Counted from the first letter of the stretch, positions 46,010 through 55,230 are shown. The stretch: 64,000 nucleotides of DNA from Microbacterium sp. ET2 (GCF_030347395.1 NZ_CP128170.1:1798001-1862000); one strand, 5' to 3'. Numbers and translations: made by a program. The notes: generated by a model not told the origin, from the letters alone.

Positions 46010-47410
46010 TCAGTGCACCGGCTGCGCGGGGGAGAACACGTCGGCGGGGTCGAAGAGGCGCTTGAGCTCCCCCAGCCGACCGGCCGCCGCGCCGTACCCG
46101 ACACGTCGGTCGACACCGCCGCCGTCTACGAACGTCAGCGCCAGGGCGTCGATGTGCCACGGCGCGAAGAGTGCCACCGCCCCGCGGACGGCGGCATCCG
46201 CGCCGGCCGCAGCTTCCGGCACCGGAACCATCGTGACCGCATGGCAGATGTACTCTCCGCGCATGGCCGACACCGCGCCGCCGCCGGCTGTCGGCTGTGC
46301 GACGGCGCCGCCGATGTGGCGCAGCTCGGTCATGAACAGTCCACGGTCCGATCCGGCGCGAAGGAACGCCTCCACAGCGGCATCCGGAAGCTCATCGAGA
46401 ACCGCATGGGCCGTCACCGCCGGAGTCGGCTGCGGCGGATCCATGTGCACGGCGATCAGGCCGGCAGCGGGGATGCGGCCGAACGTGTCGATCTCGGGTG
46501 CGAGCTCGCGCAGCGGCGCGAGAACCGTCGCCGCCGTGTCATCGCGCTCCAGCACGGCGCCGTCGATCACAACCACCGATCGACCGGAGAGGAAGGGCGG
46601 CAGCTCGGGCAAGGGCGGAAGGTTCAGGATGCGCAGGGTGGTCGTCGCGCTCTCGGGAGCCGTCGCCGTCCATGCAGCCCAGGCGCGGGCGACCTCGGGG
46701 GCGCGAGCGGCGTCCCACAGCAGCATGCCGGCGTAGACATCTGCGTAGGGGAGCAGGTCGATCTCGAGCGAGACCACCACCCCGAAGGCGCCGGAACCGC
46801 CGCGGACCGCCCAGAACAGGTCGGGGTTCTCTTCGGCGCTGGCACGCACGAGCACACCGTCGGCCGTGACGAGCTGAACGGCGCGGACGAAGTTCACCGC
46901 GAGGCCGTGCGTCCTCGCATAGAACGACAGGCCTCCGCTGAGGCTGTACCCGGCGACGCTCACGTCGCCGGCGCTGCCGTGAGGCGCCGTCAACCCGTGG
47001 GGCGCCGTCGCCTCGAGCACGTCGTTCCAGTGCGACCCGCCGAGGACGCGCGCGGTGCGCGCGACGGGGTCCACCGTGACGCCCCGAAGGCGAGCCAGGC
47101 TGACGATGACGGTGTCGGCGAGGCCGGTGTCGGCGAGGGCGGCGGCGGCGTGTCCGGTGGACTGCGGTGCGACCCGGAGTCCTGCCGCAGTGGCCGCGCG
47201 GACGATCTCCACGACGTCTTCGGCGGTCTCGGGGCGTGCGACCGCGACCGGTCGCTGGTCGACGGCGAGGTTCCACGGCATGCGTGCGAGGTCCCATTCG
47301 GGGTCGCCGGGCAGCACGACGCGGCTTCCGAGTTCGGTCCGCAGGCGCAACGCCCTCGGGTCTGCGTCCGGACGGGCGGCGTCGGTGGTGGTGGTGTCGG
47401 ACAGGGTCAT
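46010..47410 (-). CDS. FAD-binding oxidoreductase, BBE/PCMH type (paralogue)
   Basis: A 466-residue flavoprotein with the same architecture as the one at 27519-28895. The flavin-linking His is in VAPQSTGHAAAAL, the PCMH core has GYSLSGGLSFYARTHGLA and VTADGVLVRASAEENPDLFW, and the C-terminal BBE segment is LKRLFDPADVFSP. As in the paralogue, the second covalent (Cys) site is missing. ATG 47410 has GGAGCTC upstream. It diverges from a LuxR-type gene, and CCATCCCAGG inverted repeats lie between them. Substrate unknown. Confidence 0.87.
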   Translation of the reverse strand: MTLSDTTTTDAARPDADPRALRLRTELGSRVVLPGDPEWDLARMPWNLAVDQRPVAVARPETAEDVVEIVRAATAAGLRVAPQSTGHAAAALADTGLADTVIVSLARLRGVTVDPVARTARVLGGSHWNDVLEATAPHGLTAPHGSAGDVSVAGYSLSGGLSFYARTHGLAVNFVRAVQLVTADGVLVRASAEENPDLFWAVRGGSGAFGVVVSLEIDLLPYADVYAGMLLWDAARAPEVARAWAAWTATAPESATTTLRILNLPPLPELPPFLSGRSVVVIDGAVLERDDTAATVLAPLRELAPEIDTFGRIPAAGLIAVHMDPPQPTPAVTAHAVLDELPDAAVEAFLRAGSDRGLFMTELRHIGGAVAQPTAGGGAVSAMRGEYICHAVTMVPVPEAAAGADAAVRGAVALFAPWHIDALALTFVDGGGVDRRVGYGAAAGRLGELKRLFDPADVFSPAQPVH

Positions 47411-47496
47411 GATGAGCTCCAGCGTGAGATGTCTGGTCGGGTGGGGGCGCCCACGGCGGGCGCCCGTCGGAGAGTCTGACGGCGCCCCACTTCCGG

Positions 47497-47550
47497 CCGC
47501 CATCCCAGGGGAGAGGGATCTTGGGGCATCCCAGATACCTGGGATGGCGG
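47497..47550. promoter_or_regulatory. Nested inverted repeats in the divergent promoter
   Basis: CCGCCATCCCAGG (47497-47509) is exactly inverted at 47538-47550 (CCTGGGATGGCGG). Inside, CATCCCAG (47527-47534) is inverted at 47539-47546, giving a tight 8-bp dyad with a 4-nt centre. Three half-sites of one motif in the space between the FAD oxidoreductase and LuxR-type genes mark a likely operator. Confidence 0.65.
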
Positions 47551-47579
47551 ATCTTCTCCGGCAGGAGCACACTGTTCGC

Positions 47580-48713
47580 ATGGCCACCGCACTGGCTCTG
47601 GGGCGTGCGCGGAGCGACATCGAGGTGATGTCGCGCGCCGGCCTCCCCCTGCACCGGTTCATGGACGAGGCCGCCGCCGCTCTGGCAACGGTCGTCCCCT
47701 TCGTCGCCGCGTGCGTGTCCACCCTCGACCCGGCGACCGCGATGGTCTCGAGCGTCCGCAAGCTGGGGGCTCTCGACGGGCGCAACGAGCAGGATGTCTC
47801 GTGGTCGCAGATCGAGTACGGGAGCGAGGAGCCGACGGCGATCCGGGGGATGCTCCGAGCCGGGCGCACCGCCGTGGGGATGCAGCGCGAGACCGGCGGG
47901 GAGCTGGAACGCTCGACGCGGATGGCCGAACTGCTGATCCCCTATTTCGACTTCCATGACGAGGCGCGCGTGGTCTTCGCCGATCGCAGCGGAGGGTGGG
48001 GACACATCTCGCTCTTCCGCGGAAGCGATGAGCAGGGGTTCGGAGCGGACGAGCTGGCGTTCCTCGCCGCGGTCGCGTCATCCTTCACCCGCGGCATCCG
48101 CACCGGACTCCTCGCGCAGATCGCCCTGACGAACCCCGTCCGCGAGGCGGGTCCCGCCGTCGTCATCGTCGATGCGCAGAACCGCATCGTCCAGTCCACC
48201 CCCGGAGCGCAACGCCACCTGGAACGGATGTCGATGCCGTCGGGGATGGGCGATCCGCTCGTCTACGTCTTCGCCCTCGTCGACGCTGCCCGCCGACTCG
48301 CACGCGGCGAGACAGACAGCGTTCCCCGCGTGCGGGCGCGTACGGCGGACGGGCTCTGGCTCGTGCTGCACGCTGCACCCCTCGGCGGGCTCGGCGATCG
48401 CGGCGGCGACGTCGTCGTCACCGTCGAGGAAGCGAGGCCTCAGGAGGTGATCGACCTCGTGGCAGCGGCCTTCGGCCTCACCGCTCGAGAGCGCGACGTC
48501 GTCTCCATCGTTCTCCGAGGCGCAGACACGAAGGAGATCGCCGCCTCGATGCATGTCTCGCCCTACACGGTGCAGGACCACCTGAAGTCGATCTTCGACA
48601 AGGCGGGCGTCACCAGCCGTCGGGAACTGGTCGCCCGGGTCTACTTCGACCAGTACCTCTCCCGCGCCGGATCCGAGATCGCGCCCTCCGGGTGGTACGC
48701 GGCCGCACCCTGA
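47580..48713 (+). CDS. LuxR-type helix-turn-helix regulator
   Basis: A 377-residue regulator (from ATG 47580). The N-terminal two thirds look like a GAF-type sensor (HRFMDEAAAALATVVPFVAA, later WGHISLFRGSDEQGFGADEL). The C-terminal LuxR helix-turn-helix is FGLTARERDVVSIVLRGADT, then SMHVSPYTVQDHLKSIFDKA. An in-frame ATG at 47544 lies inside the operator dyad and has no ribosome-binding site, so 47580 is preferred. It diverges from the FAD oxidoreductase gene and most likely controls it. Confidence 0.85.
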   Translation: MATALALGRARSDIEVMSRAGLPLHRFMDEAAAALATVVPFVAACVSTLDPATAMVSSVRKLGALDGRNEQDVSWSQIEYGSEEPTAIRGMLRAGRTAVGMQRETGGELERSTRMAELLIPYFDFHDEARVVFADRSGGWGHISLFRGSDEQGFGADELAFLAAVASSFTRGIRTGLLAQIALTNPVREAGPAVVIVDAQNRIVQSTPGAQRHLERMSMPSGMGDPLVYVFALVDAARRLARGETDSVPRVRARTADGLWLVLHAAPLGGLGDRGGDVVVTVEEARPQEVIDLVAAAFGLTARERDVVSIVLRGADTKEIAASMHVSPYTVQDHLKSIFDKAGVTSRRELVARVYFDQYLSRAGSEIAPSGWYAAAP

Positions 48714-48739
48714 CGGTGCCGCGCCACGCCGGCTCCGGC

Positions 48740-49642
48740 TCAGCCGAGGCCGGCGCGCTCCGTCTCGGCCGCGCCCGCGCCTGCGACGGGCTTGCGCGAG
48801 AGTCCGACCGCGCCGGAGGACGGCTCCTTCGACAGCGCTGCGGCGACGGCGACCGACTCGTCGACGTCGCGGTAGCGGGGCCGGAGCTTCACCGGATGCT
48901 CCGGCTTCTTCTCGCGCTTGGCCCGGCGCGCGGCGTAGGTGAGGTTCAGGGCCTCGACGAAGATCGCGAAAGCCATCGGCCCGTAGATGAAGGCCTTGTC
49001 GATGTAGAACCCGAAGCCCTCGGCGATGAGGAACACGCCGATGAGGAGGAGGAACGACAGCGCGAGCATCTTCACCGTGGGGTGTTTGTTGACGAACTCG
49101 AAGATGAACCTCGCCGCGAAGAGCATGATGCCGAAGGAGAGCACCACGACGGTGATGATGACCACCAGGTTGGTCGTCATGCCGACCGCGGTGATGACCG
49201 AGTCGAGCGAGAAGACCAGGTCGAGCACGAGGATCTGCCCGATCACCGCGCCGAACGAGATCGCCTTGGAGCCGCCGGCCCCGTGCTCATCCTCAGCACC
49301 CTCGAGTTTGTGATGGATCTCGGTGACCGCTTTGTAAAGCAGGAACAATCCACCCGCGATGAGGATGATGTCCTTCCACGAGAAGCTCAGATCGCCGATG
49401 GCGAAGACCTCCTCGGTGAGGGTGATGAGCCACCCCGCGAAGAACACCAGGATGACGCGCATCAGCATCGCCAGGGTGAGGCCGAGGTTCCGTGCCCGCG
49501 CCTGCTGCTCCTTCGGGAGCTTGGAGGCGAGGATCGAGATGAAGATGACGTTGTCGACGCCGAGCACGATCTCCAGGACGAACAGCGTGATGAAGACCGC
49601 GATGAGGTCGGGCGTGAAAGCGAAGCTGAAGTCCACGGTCAC
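48740..49642 (-). CDS. TerC-family integral membrane protein
   Basis: A 300-residue protein with about eight helices. The metal-binding family motifs are present: LEIVLGVDNVIFISILASKLP near residue 25, and LVLDLVFSLDSVITAVGMT later. TerC/Alx proteins are linked to manganese export or to insertion-associated metallation of exoenzymes; tellurite resistance is only the historical name. A hydrophilic tail of about 50 residues follows the last helix. Start is GTG at 49642; no clear ribosome-binding site is seen. It is transcribed alone. Confidence 0.88.
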   Translation of the reverse strand: MTVDFSFAFTPDLIAVFITLFVLEIVLGVDNVIFISILASKLPKEQQARARNLGLTLAMLMRVILVFFAGWLITLTEEVFAIGDLSFSWKDIILIAGGLFLLYKAVTEIHHKLEGAEDEHGAGGSKAISFGAVIGQILVLDLVFSLDSVITAVGMTTNLVVIITVVVLSFGIMLFAARFIFEFVNKHPTVKMLALSFLLLIGVFLIAEGFGFYIDKAFIYGPMAFAIFVEALNLTYAARRAKREKKPEHPVKLRPRYRDVDESVAVAAALSKEPSSGAVGLSRKPVAGAGAAETERAGLG

Positions 49643-49650
49643 ATCGTAAG

Positions 49651-49673
49651 GGGGTGACCGAACCGGCCACCCC
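49651..49673 (-). terminator. Terminator hairpin after the AHSA1 gene
   Basis: On the minus-strand RNA, GGGGTGGCCG pairs with CGGTCACCCC through a 3-nt loop with one G-U pair. It lies downstream of the ArsR-AHSA1 operon and just upstream of the TerC start, so it likely ends the former transcript. Confidence 0.6.
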
Positions 49674-49707
49674 CCTTGATCGCCCGCGGAGCTCTCGGTG
49701 CGCGCGA

Positions 49708-50688
49708 TCAGACCGACGCGAGCACGCCCTCCAGCCGCGCGTAGCTGGCCTCCATGCCGTCGACCATGCCGGTGGCGAGGATCATGTCGCGCGTCTCGCT
49801 GTCGGGATACTCGATGAGGAGCGTCAGCAGCGTCACGCCGTCCTCCTCGTAGAGCGACAGGTCGTTGATCGTGCCCGGCGCGTCCATCCCGATCATCCGC
49901 TCGGTCGAGACCTCCCTGCGCGGCGGGTCGCTGAGGAGCAGCTCGCCTTCGAAGCCGAACTCCTCGCCCTCGGTACCCGGGGCAGGGGCCCAGACGTTCC
50001 GGTAGGTGTCACCCACGGCGTCGGCCTGCTCGGCGACGGGCATCGTCCATCCGTCAGGCCCCAGCATCCATTGCTTCATCAGTTCCGAGTCGTGGTGCGC
50101 CTTCCAGACCAGCTCGCGCGGACCGCGGATGACGCGGGTGATGCGCACGTGCTGATCGTCGAGGATCTCCAGCTCCGTGCCGCGCCCGGCGGCGTAGTCG
50201 CGGAGGTCCCGCAGCACCAGGTCGAGCTGGTTGATCGCCATCGTCGAGCCCTCGACGGCGCCGAAGGCGACGACCTGCTCCAGCGCCTCGGCGGAGGCGA
50301 AGTAGGTCGTGTTGACCATTCGCGACCCGGTCGCGGTCGGCTCGAAGGCGAACACGACACGCATGACGGGCATCCCCTCGAGCGGCGCTCCCTCCTCGTT
50401 CGCGAACGCGTCGAGGACGGTGAAACCGCGCGGGGCGTCGATGGAGAGGAATTTCCACGACCCCCACGACTGCTCGCCCTTCGGGCTCGTCATGACGTAG
50501 CGCGCGTGCCCGCCGACGGTGAAGTCGAACTGGGGGAAGCTCGCCGGCCAGCCGGGAGGTCCCCAGAACCGTTCGAGCTGCTGAGGATCGGTGAAGGCTT
50601 TCCAGAGGCGGTCGACGGATGCGTCGAACTCCGCCTCGAGGGTCATGGTGAGGGCTTCGGCGTCGGTGGTGACATCGGTGACGGGCAT
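49708..50688 (-). CDS. SRPBCC (AHSA1-like) protein with two tandem domains
   Basis: A 326-residue cytoplasmic protein made of two AHSA1/Bet v1-like domains. Domain one (residues about 12-155) has DASVDRLWKAFTDPQQLERFWGPPGWP and domain two (about 165-325) has VWKAHHDSELMKQWMLGPDGWTM; each is the same fold with a hydrophobic pocket. Such proteins often bind lipophilic ligands. The ATG at 50688 overlaps the stop region of the ArsR regulator gene, forming the common ArsR-AHSA1 pair in which the regulator controls the operon. AAGGACACTGAC precedes the start. Confidence 0.85.
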   Translation of the reverse strand: MPVTDVTTDAEALTMTLEAEFDASVDRLWKAFTDPQQLERFWGPPGWPASFPQFDFTVGGHARYVMTSPKGEQSWGSWKFLSIDAPRGFTVLDAFANEEGAPLEGMPVMRVVFAFEPTATGSRMVNTTYFASAEALEQVVAFGAVEGSTMAINQLDLVLRDLRDYAAGRGTELEILDDQHVRITRVIRGPRELVWKAHHDSELMKQWMLGPDGWTMPVAEQADAVGDTYRNVWAPAPGTEGEEFGFEGELLLSDPPRREVSTERMIGMDAPGTINDLSLYEEDGVTLLTLLIEYPDSETRDMILATGMVDGMEASYARLEGVLASV

Positions 50689-50689
50689 G

Positions 50690-51064
50690 TCAGTGTCCTT
50701 CGTTGGATGCTGCGGGTAAGGGTGTCGGCGGATCTTCGGCGAGAAGCTGGTCGAGGCGCGCGATGCGCGAACGCCACAGCTCCTCATAGGCGGCGAGCAA
50801 CGCGCGGGCGCGGGCGATCATGGCCGGATCCGCTCGGACCAGCCGTTCCCGGCCCTCGGCGCGCTTGACGATGAGACCGGCCGCTTCGAGCACCGCGACG
50901 TGCTTCTGCACCGCGGCGAACGACATGTCGTACTCGCGGGCCAGACCCGACACCGAGTGCTCGCGCTCGATCGCGCGTCGCAGGATGTCGCGACGCGTCG
51001 CTGCGGCGAGCGCGTGGAACACGCGGTCGATATCGTCATCGGTGAGCTCCGTTTGTACAACCAT
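50690..51064 (-). CDS. ArsR-family regulator of the AHSA1 operon
   Basis: A 124-residue winged-helix regulator. Residues 10-85 hold the ArsR domain (VFHALAAATRRDILRRAIER, then SFAAVQKHVAVLEAAGLIVK). No Cys or His cluster for metal binding is seen, and pairing with an AHSA1 gene is typical of non-metal ArsR proteins. The start codon lies inside a perfect 20-bp dyad, and a -10-like TAACGT sits 8 nt upstream of it, so the mRNA is probably leaderless and autorepressed. Confidence 0.88.
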   Translation of the reverse strand: MVVQTELTDDDIDRVFHALAAATRRDILRRAIEREHSVSGLAREYDMSFAAVQKHVAVLEAAGLIVKRAEGRERLVRADPAMIARARALLAAYEELWRSRIARLDQLLAEDPPTPLPAASNEGH

Positions 51065-51074
51065 TTGGTTGTAC
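51055..51074. promoter_or_regulatory. ArsR autoregulatory operator covering the start codon
   Basis: GTACAACCA-TT-TGGTTGTAC, a perfect 9-bp dyad with a 2-nt centre. The ATG of the ArsR gene (51064-51062) lies within it. Confidence 0.75.
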
Positions 51075-51127
51075 GTTAGACCTCCGCAAGGTCCAGGTCA
51101 ACCCCCAGGTTGTCGGGAGCGCGTTCT

Positions 51128-51187
51128 CGTTGCACTTGCGGACTTTGCGTTGCACTAGTCCCGTTGGTCCTTGCACTGAATGCAACG
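51128..51187. repeat. Phased TTGCACT direct repeats
   Basis: CGTTGCACT at 51128-51136 and 51148-51156 and CCTTGCACT at 51169-51177, 20 and 21 nt apart, followed by an inverted TGCAACG at 51181-51187. Two-turn phasing suggests a protein-binding array. It lies between the ArsR gene and the end of the YcaO operon. Confidence 0.5.
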
Positions 51188-51245
51188 AAACGCCAAAACG
51201 AGTGCGAGGCATCTAGGTGTGGCCGGTGGAATTCGGGAGCTTCCT

Positions 51246-52993
51246 TCACCAGCCGGGATAAGGCGGGGTCCGGTCGATACATAAGGGGAAAGCGGCAGGT
51301 GCCAGCCGCTCAAAGGCCGGCGCGAGAACGCGGCATGCCGTATAGCCCGCTTCACGTACCCGCGGGGTTGTGACGTCCACCACGATGACCCGCGCGTCCG
51401 CGTTAAGAAGAGCCGACAGCGGCTGCGCGCCGACTCCCTCGTCGGGCACTGAACCGTGCGGGATCGTCCTGCGCCTCACTCGGGCGACACTTGACGCGCT
51501 GAGCCCATACTGCACGTGACACATGGGATCAATGAGGCCCCGCGCATCAGCGAAAACAGTTTCGGCGTATCGACGGTGCCGGTCGAATGGCGCTAAGCCC
51601 GCGACCCCGCCGTTGCCGATACTTTCCGCGCTGCGGATCAGGCTGTCGGGTGAATCTAGATCACGCGCGGAAGCGTGTTGAATCAAAGCCTCGGCCACGG
51701 CTGTCAACGCAGCGTCTTGGGGCTCGGCTGCGGCGGCAAACCCCAGGGAGACGATGTCCTTCTCCCTGTCGTCGACGACGGCGAGACGTACCCGAACACC
51801 GGTGGACGTAGGGATGGCGAGAAGCCGTATGTCCAGCGTCGACTCTCGACCTTTGGTTGGCTGAACCGCGGCAGGCAGCCACATTCCGGCAGCGGGTTCG
51901 GCTTTCGCCACCATAGCGAGACGGCGTCGTGGGCGATGACGTGTGCAGCGGCGCGTTCCGCCGCAGCTTCGAGGTCGGTGCCGGCGCAGAGGCCGACGAG
52001 ATTGTGGCTGTTGGTCGACGGGAGGGGGTCCAGGCGACTAGCGAGATAGCCGGCGTGGACGAGGGAGATCGGGACCCAGCACGTCTCGCCACGCTCATCG
52101 CCAGCGAGCCACCAGTTCACGGCCCGATCATCGTCGCGGACGAAGGGAAACCCGGGCATCTCGTGCAGGGCGGGATCGTGGGGCCGCCACTCCGCGACGG
52201 TGAGCACCCGGTCTCCCGAGGCCCTCAGCTCTTCGGCGGTGGCGCGCCGCAGTCGCCCTTGCCCCAAGTAGGCGCCGCAGTAGTGCGCTATTCCCGAAAG
52301 CAATGCGACATGTTCGGGCGTGTCCGTGCCGCCGGAGAAGCCTGCCGCCGGCGCGAGGGCGTCGGGCTGGAAGCGCGAGTCGACGCTCCCAAGGTGTGGG
52401 AGTTCCGCGTGCAGGTGTTGGAATCCTGGCGGGTGCCACGGCTCGATGGGGCGCGCGACGATCCGTCGCAGCACACCGGTGACGGAATCGACGCTCGGCG
52501 CGGGTCTGAGTCGGTGTGGCACCCACGCGTCGCCTTCCCATCGTTCGAGCATGTCCGCGCCTGCGTCGCGGTCATCATCGAGACGCAGGTTGAGGGGGTC
52601 GGCGATAAGCGGGGGTTCCGTGAGCGCTGCGGCCACGGCGGGCTCCGCAACTCCTGCCCGCAACAGCTTCCCGATGAGATCCGCCGTGGCCGGGGCGTTC
52701 AGTGGGTCGAGCAGGATGCGGTGCAGTCGTCCCGCGTACCGCCACAGGACGATGATCTTCCCGTCGCACGTGCGCGCGAGATCATGCAGCGCGGCGGTCG
52801 AGTCGACCTCGATGTGGTGCTGGCCGACCGGGACCTCGACGTTAGGCCCGGAGGCTCGGATCTCGTCCAGGGCGGCGCGGACGGCATCGGAGTTGACAGC
52901 CACGGCGGGCGCGGTGAGGATCCAGCGGCGGCCGTCGTCTCCGCAGACGACGAGCTGGTCGCCTCCGAGCGCGTGAACCGTGACGCGAGTCAC
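51246..52993 (-). pseudogene. Degenerate YcaO-like protein, one frameshift
   Basis: About 582 residues after correcting one lost base at the AAA run (51903-51905, minus strand), following residue 363. It aligns throughout with the fused C-D protein encoded upstream but lacks its last 30 residues. The ATP-binding YcaO motifs are replaced: where the partner has GEAAERYCG this one has LLSGIAHYCG, and where the partner has EEIIERHA this one has AHVIAHDA, removing all four acidic ligands and both Arg. So even with an intact frame it should not bind Mg-ATP. A scaffold or substrate-presenting role is plausible. GTG start overlaps the partner's stop (GTGA). Confidence 0.75.
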
Positions 52994-55194
52994 GCGTGAG
53001 GGACGGGGAAGTAGTTGAGCTCGTGCTCAGCGAGTCGCTCCGCCCGCCACCCGAGTTCGACGGCGAGGTCCTGCACGCGCCCACGGCCGAGAAAGGGGAA
53101 TGCAGCGGGCGCGTTTCCCACAGTGCCCGGGACGATTGCTCGCACGACCGCCATACCGGTGCTGGCGATGTCGGGAGAGGTGATGTCGACGATGATGACT
53201 TCGTGGCCGGCGGCTTCGAGCGCACCTTGGTATGCGGCCGGAGTCCGTTCGCTGAGGCGCGGAAGGTCGGCCAGGCGGCGGGCGGCGGGACGTTCCAGCA
53301 GGGGCGCGACCCGCTCGACGGCACGGGGGTCGAGGTGGACCTGTTGCTGCACCATGAGGTCGTCGCAGTCGCGCATGTCTTCGCGGTATGAGTCGAGGTA
53401 GCGACGATCGGCACGCCACGGCTTGAATGACCGACTGTTGAGCTCGCCCCGGGCCATGGCATCCCAGTGAGCTCCGTCCGCGCGCAGAAGGTCACGGCTC
53501 CCCTCCTGAAGGGTGCAGGCCTCGGTCCAGGCCTTGAGGGCTGCGGCTTCGGGGGTGTCGCGACAGGCGAAGCCGACGTTGACGAGGGTGTCGACGTCGT
53601 TGTGGAGGACGCCTGCCATGACTGGCACACCGAACTCGTTGTCCAGGTGGATGAGCGAGGGTCGCTGGCCGGCGTCTGCGGGGATCCCGTTCCAGACGTC
53701 TGCGAGGTCGCCGGGGTCGACGGCGTCGAGCGGTTGCCCGTTGAGCCACCACACCATCGTCGCGTGACGCTCGATGATCTCCTCGAGTGCGGAGGTCACA
53801 GCGTAGTCGAGGTTCGGGCCGGCTGCGATCCCCGCGAATGGGCAGAAGGTCGTGACGGGCGCGCCGGCGTACCCGGCGGTGAACCAGTTGACGTAGACGG
53901 TGCTCGCCGGCACCAGCACGGTCTCGCCGGTCGTGAGCGATCGCCCCGGCACCCAGTGCTGCTCCAGGTCATGGGTCATCCGGACAAACGGGAAGCCGGG
54001 GGTGTCGTATTGCTTATCGGAGTAGAGCACGAGGTCGTCCGGATCGAGGACGCGGGTGGCGCCGCGGCGAAGAGAGTCGTAGCTGCCGACGGTGACGGGA
54101 AGGGTGTCGAGCAGGTTGCCGCAGTACCGCTCGGCCGCTTCGCCGATCGCGCTCGCGCGTGCTTGTTCCGGGTCGCCGAAGGCGGAGCCCTGGCAGGAGG
54201 TGTTGTTCGCCCAGCGTGAGACGCGGCGCATGTTGCAGACGTCGCTTTGGGCGGTGGCGAGAAGCGAGGGGATGCTCGGATGGTGCACGACGTCGCGGGT
54301 GCGTTGGACGAGACCGGTCACCCGGTCGACGAGGTCGGCGGGAGTGTGAGGGCGGGATTCGCTGAGGACGCTGGTGGGCAGCGGGAGAACCGGGTGCGTG
54401 GTGAGTGTGCCGTCCGCGGCGATTTCGGTGACGAGGTCACCGGTTCGGGTTCCGCCCAGGATGGCAGCTGCGGCGCGGATGCTGTGGCCGAGGTGATGGG
54501 GCGCGCGGCCGGCGTCTCCGCCTGCGGCGGGGGCGCGCAGCGCGCGGTGGGCGACGGCGTCGAAGGCGGCCGCGGTGCGTCGGGCGGCGAAGTCCTCGTA
54601 GTTCGCGCCGACACCCGGGGTGACGAACGGCCCGATCCACACGGTTGAGCGGGAGACCTCGACCGCTACCCAGGGTGTGCGGGCGTCGCTGCAGAGCCTG
54701 TCCAGCGCGATGAGGGTCGCGTCGTCGGCCCCGCGAACTGCGTAGACGAGCAGTTCCCGGGTGCGGAAGGCGCGGTGGACCACGCGCTGCCAGTCATCGG
54801 CCGGCACTGCTCGAACGACACGGTCACTGCCGTTCTGCAGGGCGGCGACGACCTCGGGGTCACCGGTGACGAGCAGGTCGCCGGGATCTGCGTCGGATCC
54901 GTCGCCTGTGTCGTAGTGGGGAGCGGTGACGGGCAGGGAGCCGGCCGGTTCAGGATCGGTGAAGGCGCCGTCGCGATCGAGCACGTCGAAGAGGACGGCT
55001 GCGCCGTCCTCCCAGCCCGCGGGCAGGAATGGGGAGGGAACACCCGTGGCCCAGGAATCCAGCATGCGCAGCATGGTGGGAGCGTCAACGTCCAGTGCAT
55101 AGGAGTTGTCGGCAGGAGTGGTGACGAGCACGCGACCACCGGGCAGGGCGCGGACTTCGGCGTGCACGGTGCGGGTGAGTGTGGGAGAGGACAT
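52990..55194 (-). CDS. Fused TOMM cyclodehydratase (C-D, YcaO domain)
   Basis: A 734-residue RiPP-modifying enzyme. Residues 1-80 resemble a leader-binding RRE (HAEVRALPGGRVLVTTPADN). About 105-215 is an E1-like C domain (LLVTGDPEVVAALQNG, then WIGPFVTPGVGANYEDFAAR). About 280-734 is a YcaO domain with both ATP motifs intact: GEAAERY at 351-357 and EEIIER at 471-476. YcaO enzymes phosphorylate backbone amides to make azolines, thioamides or amidines from Ser, Thr or Cys. The Cys pair that usually holds zinc in the C domain is absent (NYED). The C-terminus is FPVPHA, close to the proline-rich end of the family. Encoded 74 nt after the precursor. Confidence 0.85.
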   Translation of the reverse strand: MSSPTLTRTVHAEVRALPGGRVLVTTPADNSYALDVDAPTMLRMLDSWATGVPSPFLPAGWEDGAAVLFDVLDRDGAFTDPEPAGSLPVTAPHYDTGDGSDADPGDLLVTGDPEVVAALQNGSDRVVRAVPADDWQRVVHRAFRTRELLVYAVRGADDATLIALDRLCSDARTPWVAVEVSRSTVWIGPFVTPGVGANYEDFAARRTAAAFDAVAHRALRAPAAGGDAGRAPHHLGHSIRAAAAILGGTRTGDLVTEIAADGTLTTHPVLPLPTSVLSESRPHTPADLVDRVTGLVQRTRDVVHHPSIPSLLATAQSDVCNMRRVSRWANNTSCQGSAFGDPEQARASAIGEAAERYCGNLLDTLPVTVGSYDSLRRGATRVLDPDDLVLYSDKQYDTPGFPFVRMTHDLEQHWVPGRSLTTGETVLVPASTVYVNWFTAGYAGAPVTTFCPFAGIAAGPNLDYAVTSALEEIIERHATMVWWLNGQPLDAVDPGDLADVWNGIPADAGQRPSLIHLDNEFGVPVMAGVLHNDVDTLVNVGFACRDTPEAAALKAWTEACTLQEGSRDLLRADGAHWDAMARGELNSRSFKPWRADRRYLDSYREDMRDCDDLMVQQQVHLDPRAVERVAPLLERPAARRLADLPRLSERTPAAYQGALEAAGHEVIIVDITSPDIASTGMAVVRAIVPGTVGNAPAAFPFLGRGRVQDLAVELGWRAERLAEHELNYFPVPHA

Positions 55195-55230
55195 GTGGCT
55201 CCGATTCGGCGTGCCGGGTGGTGGTGGGTA

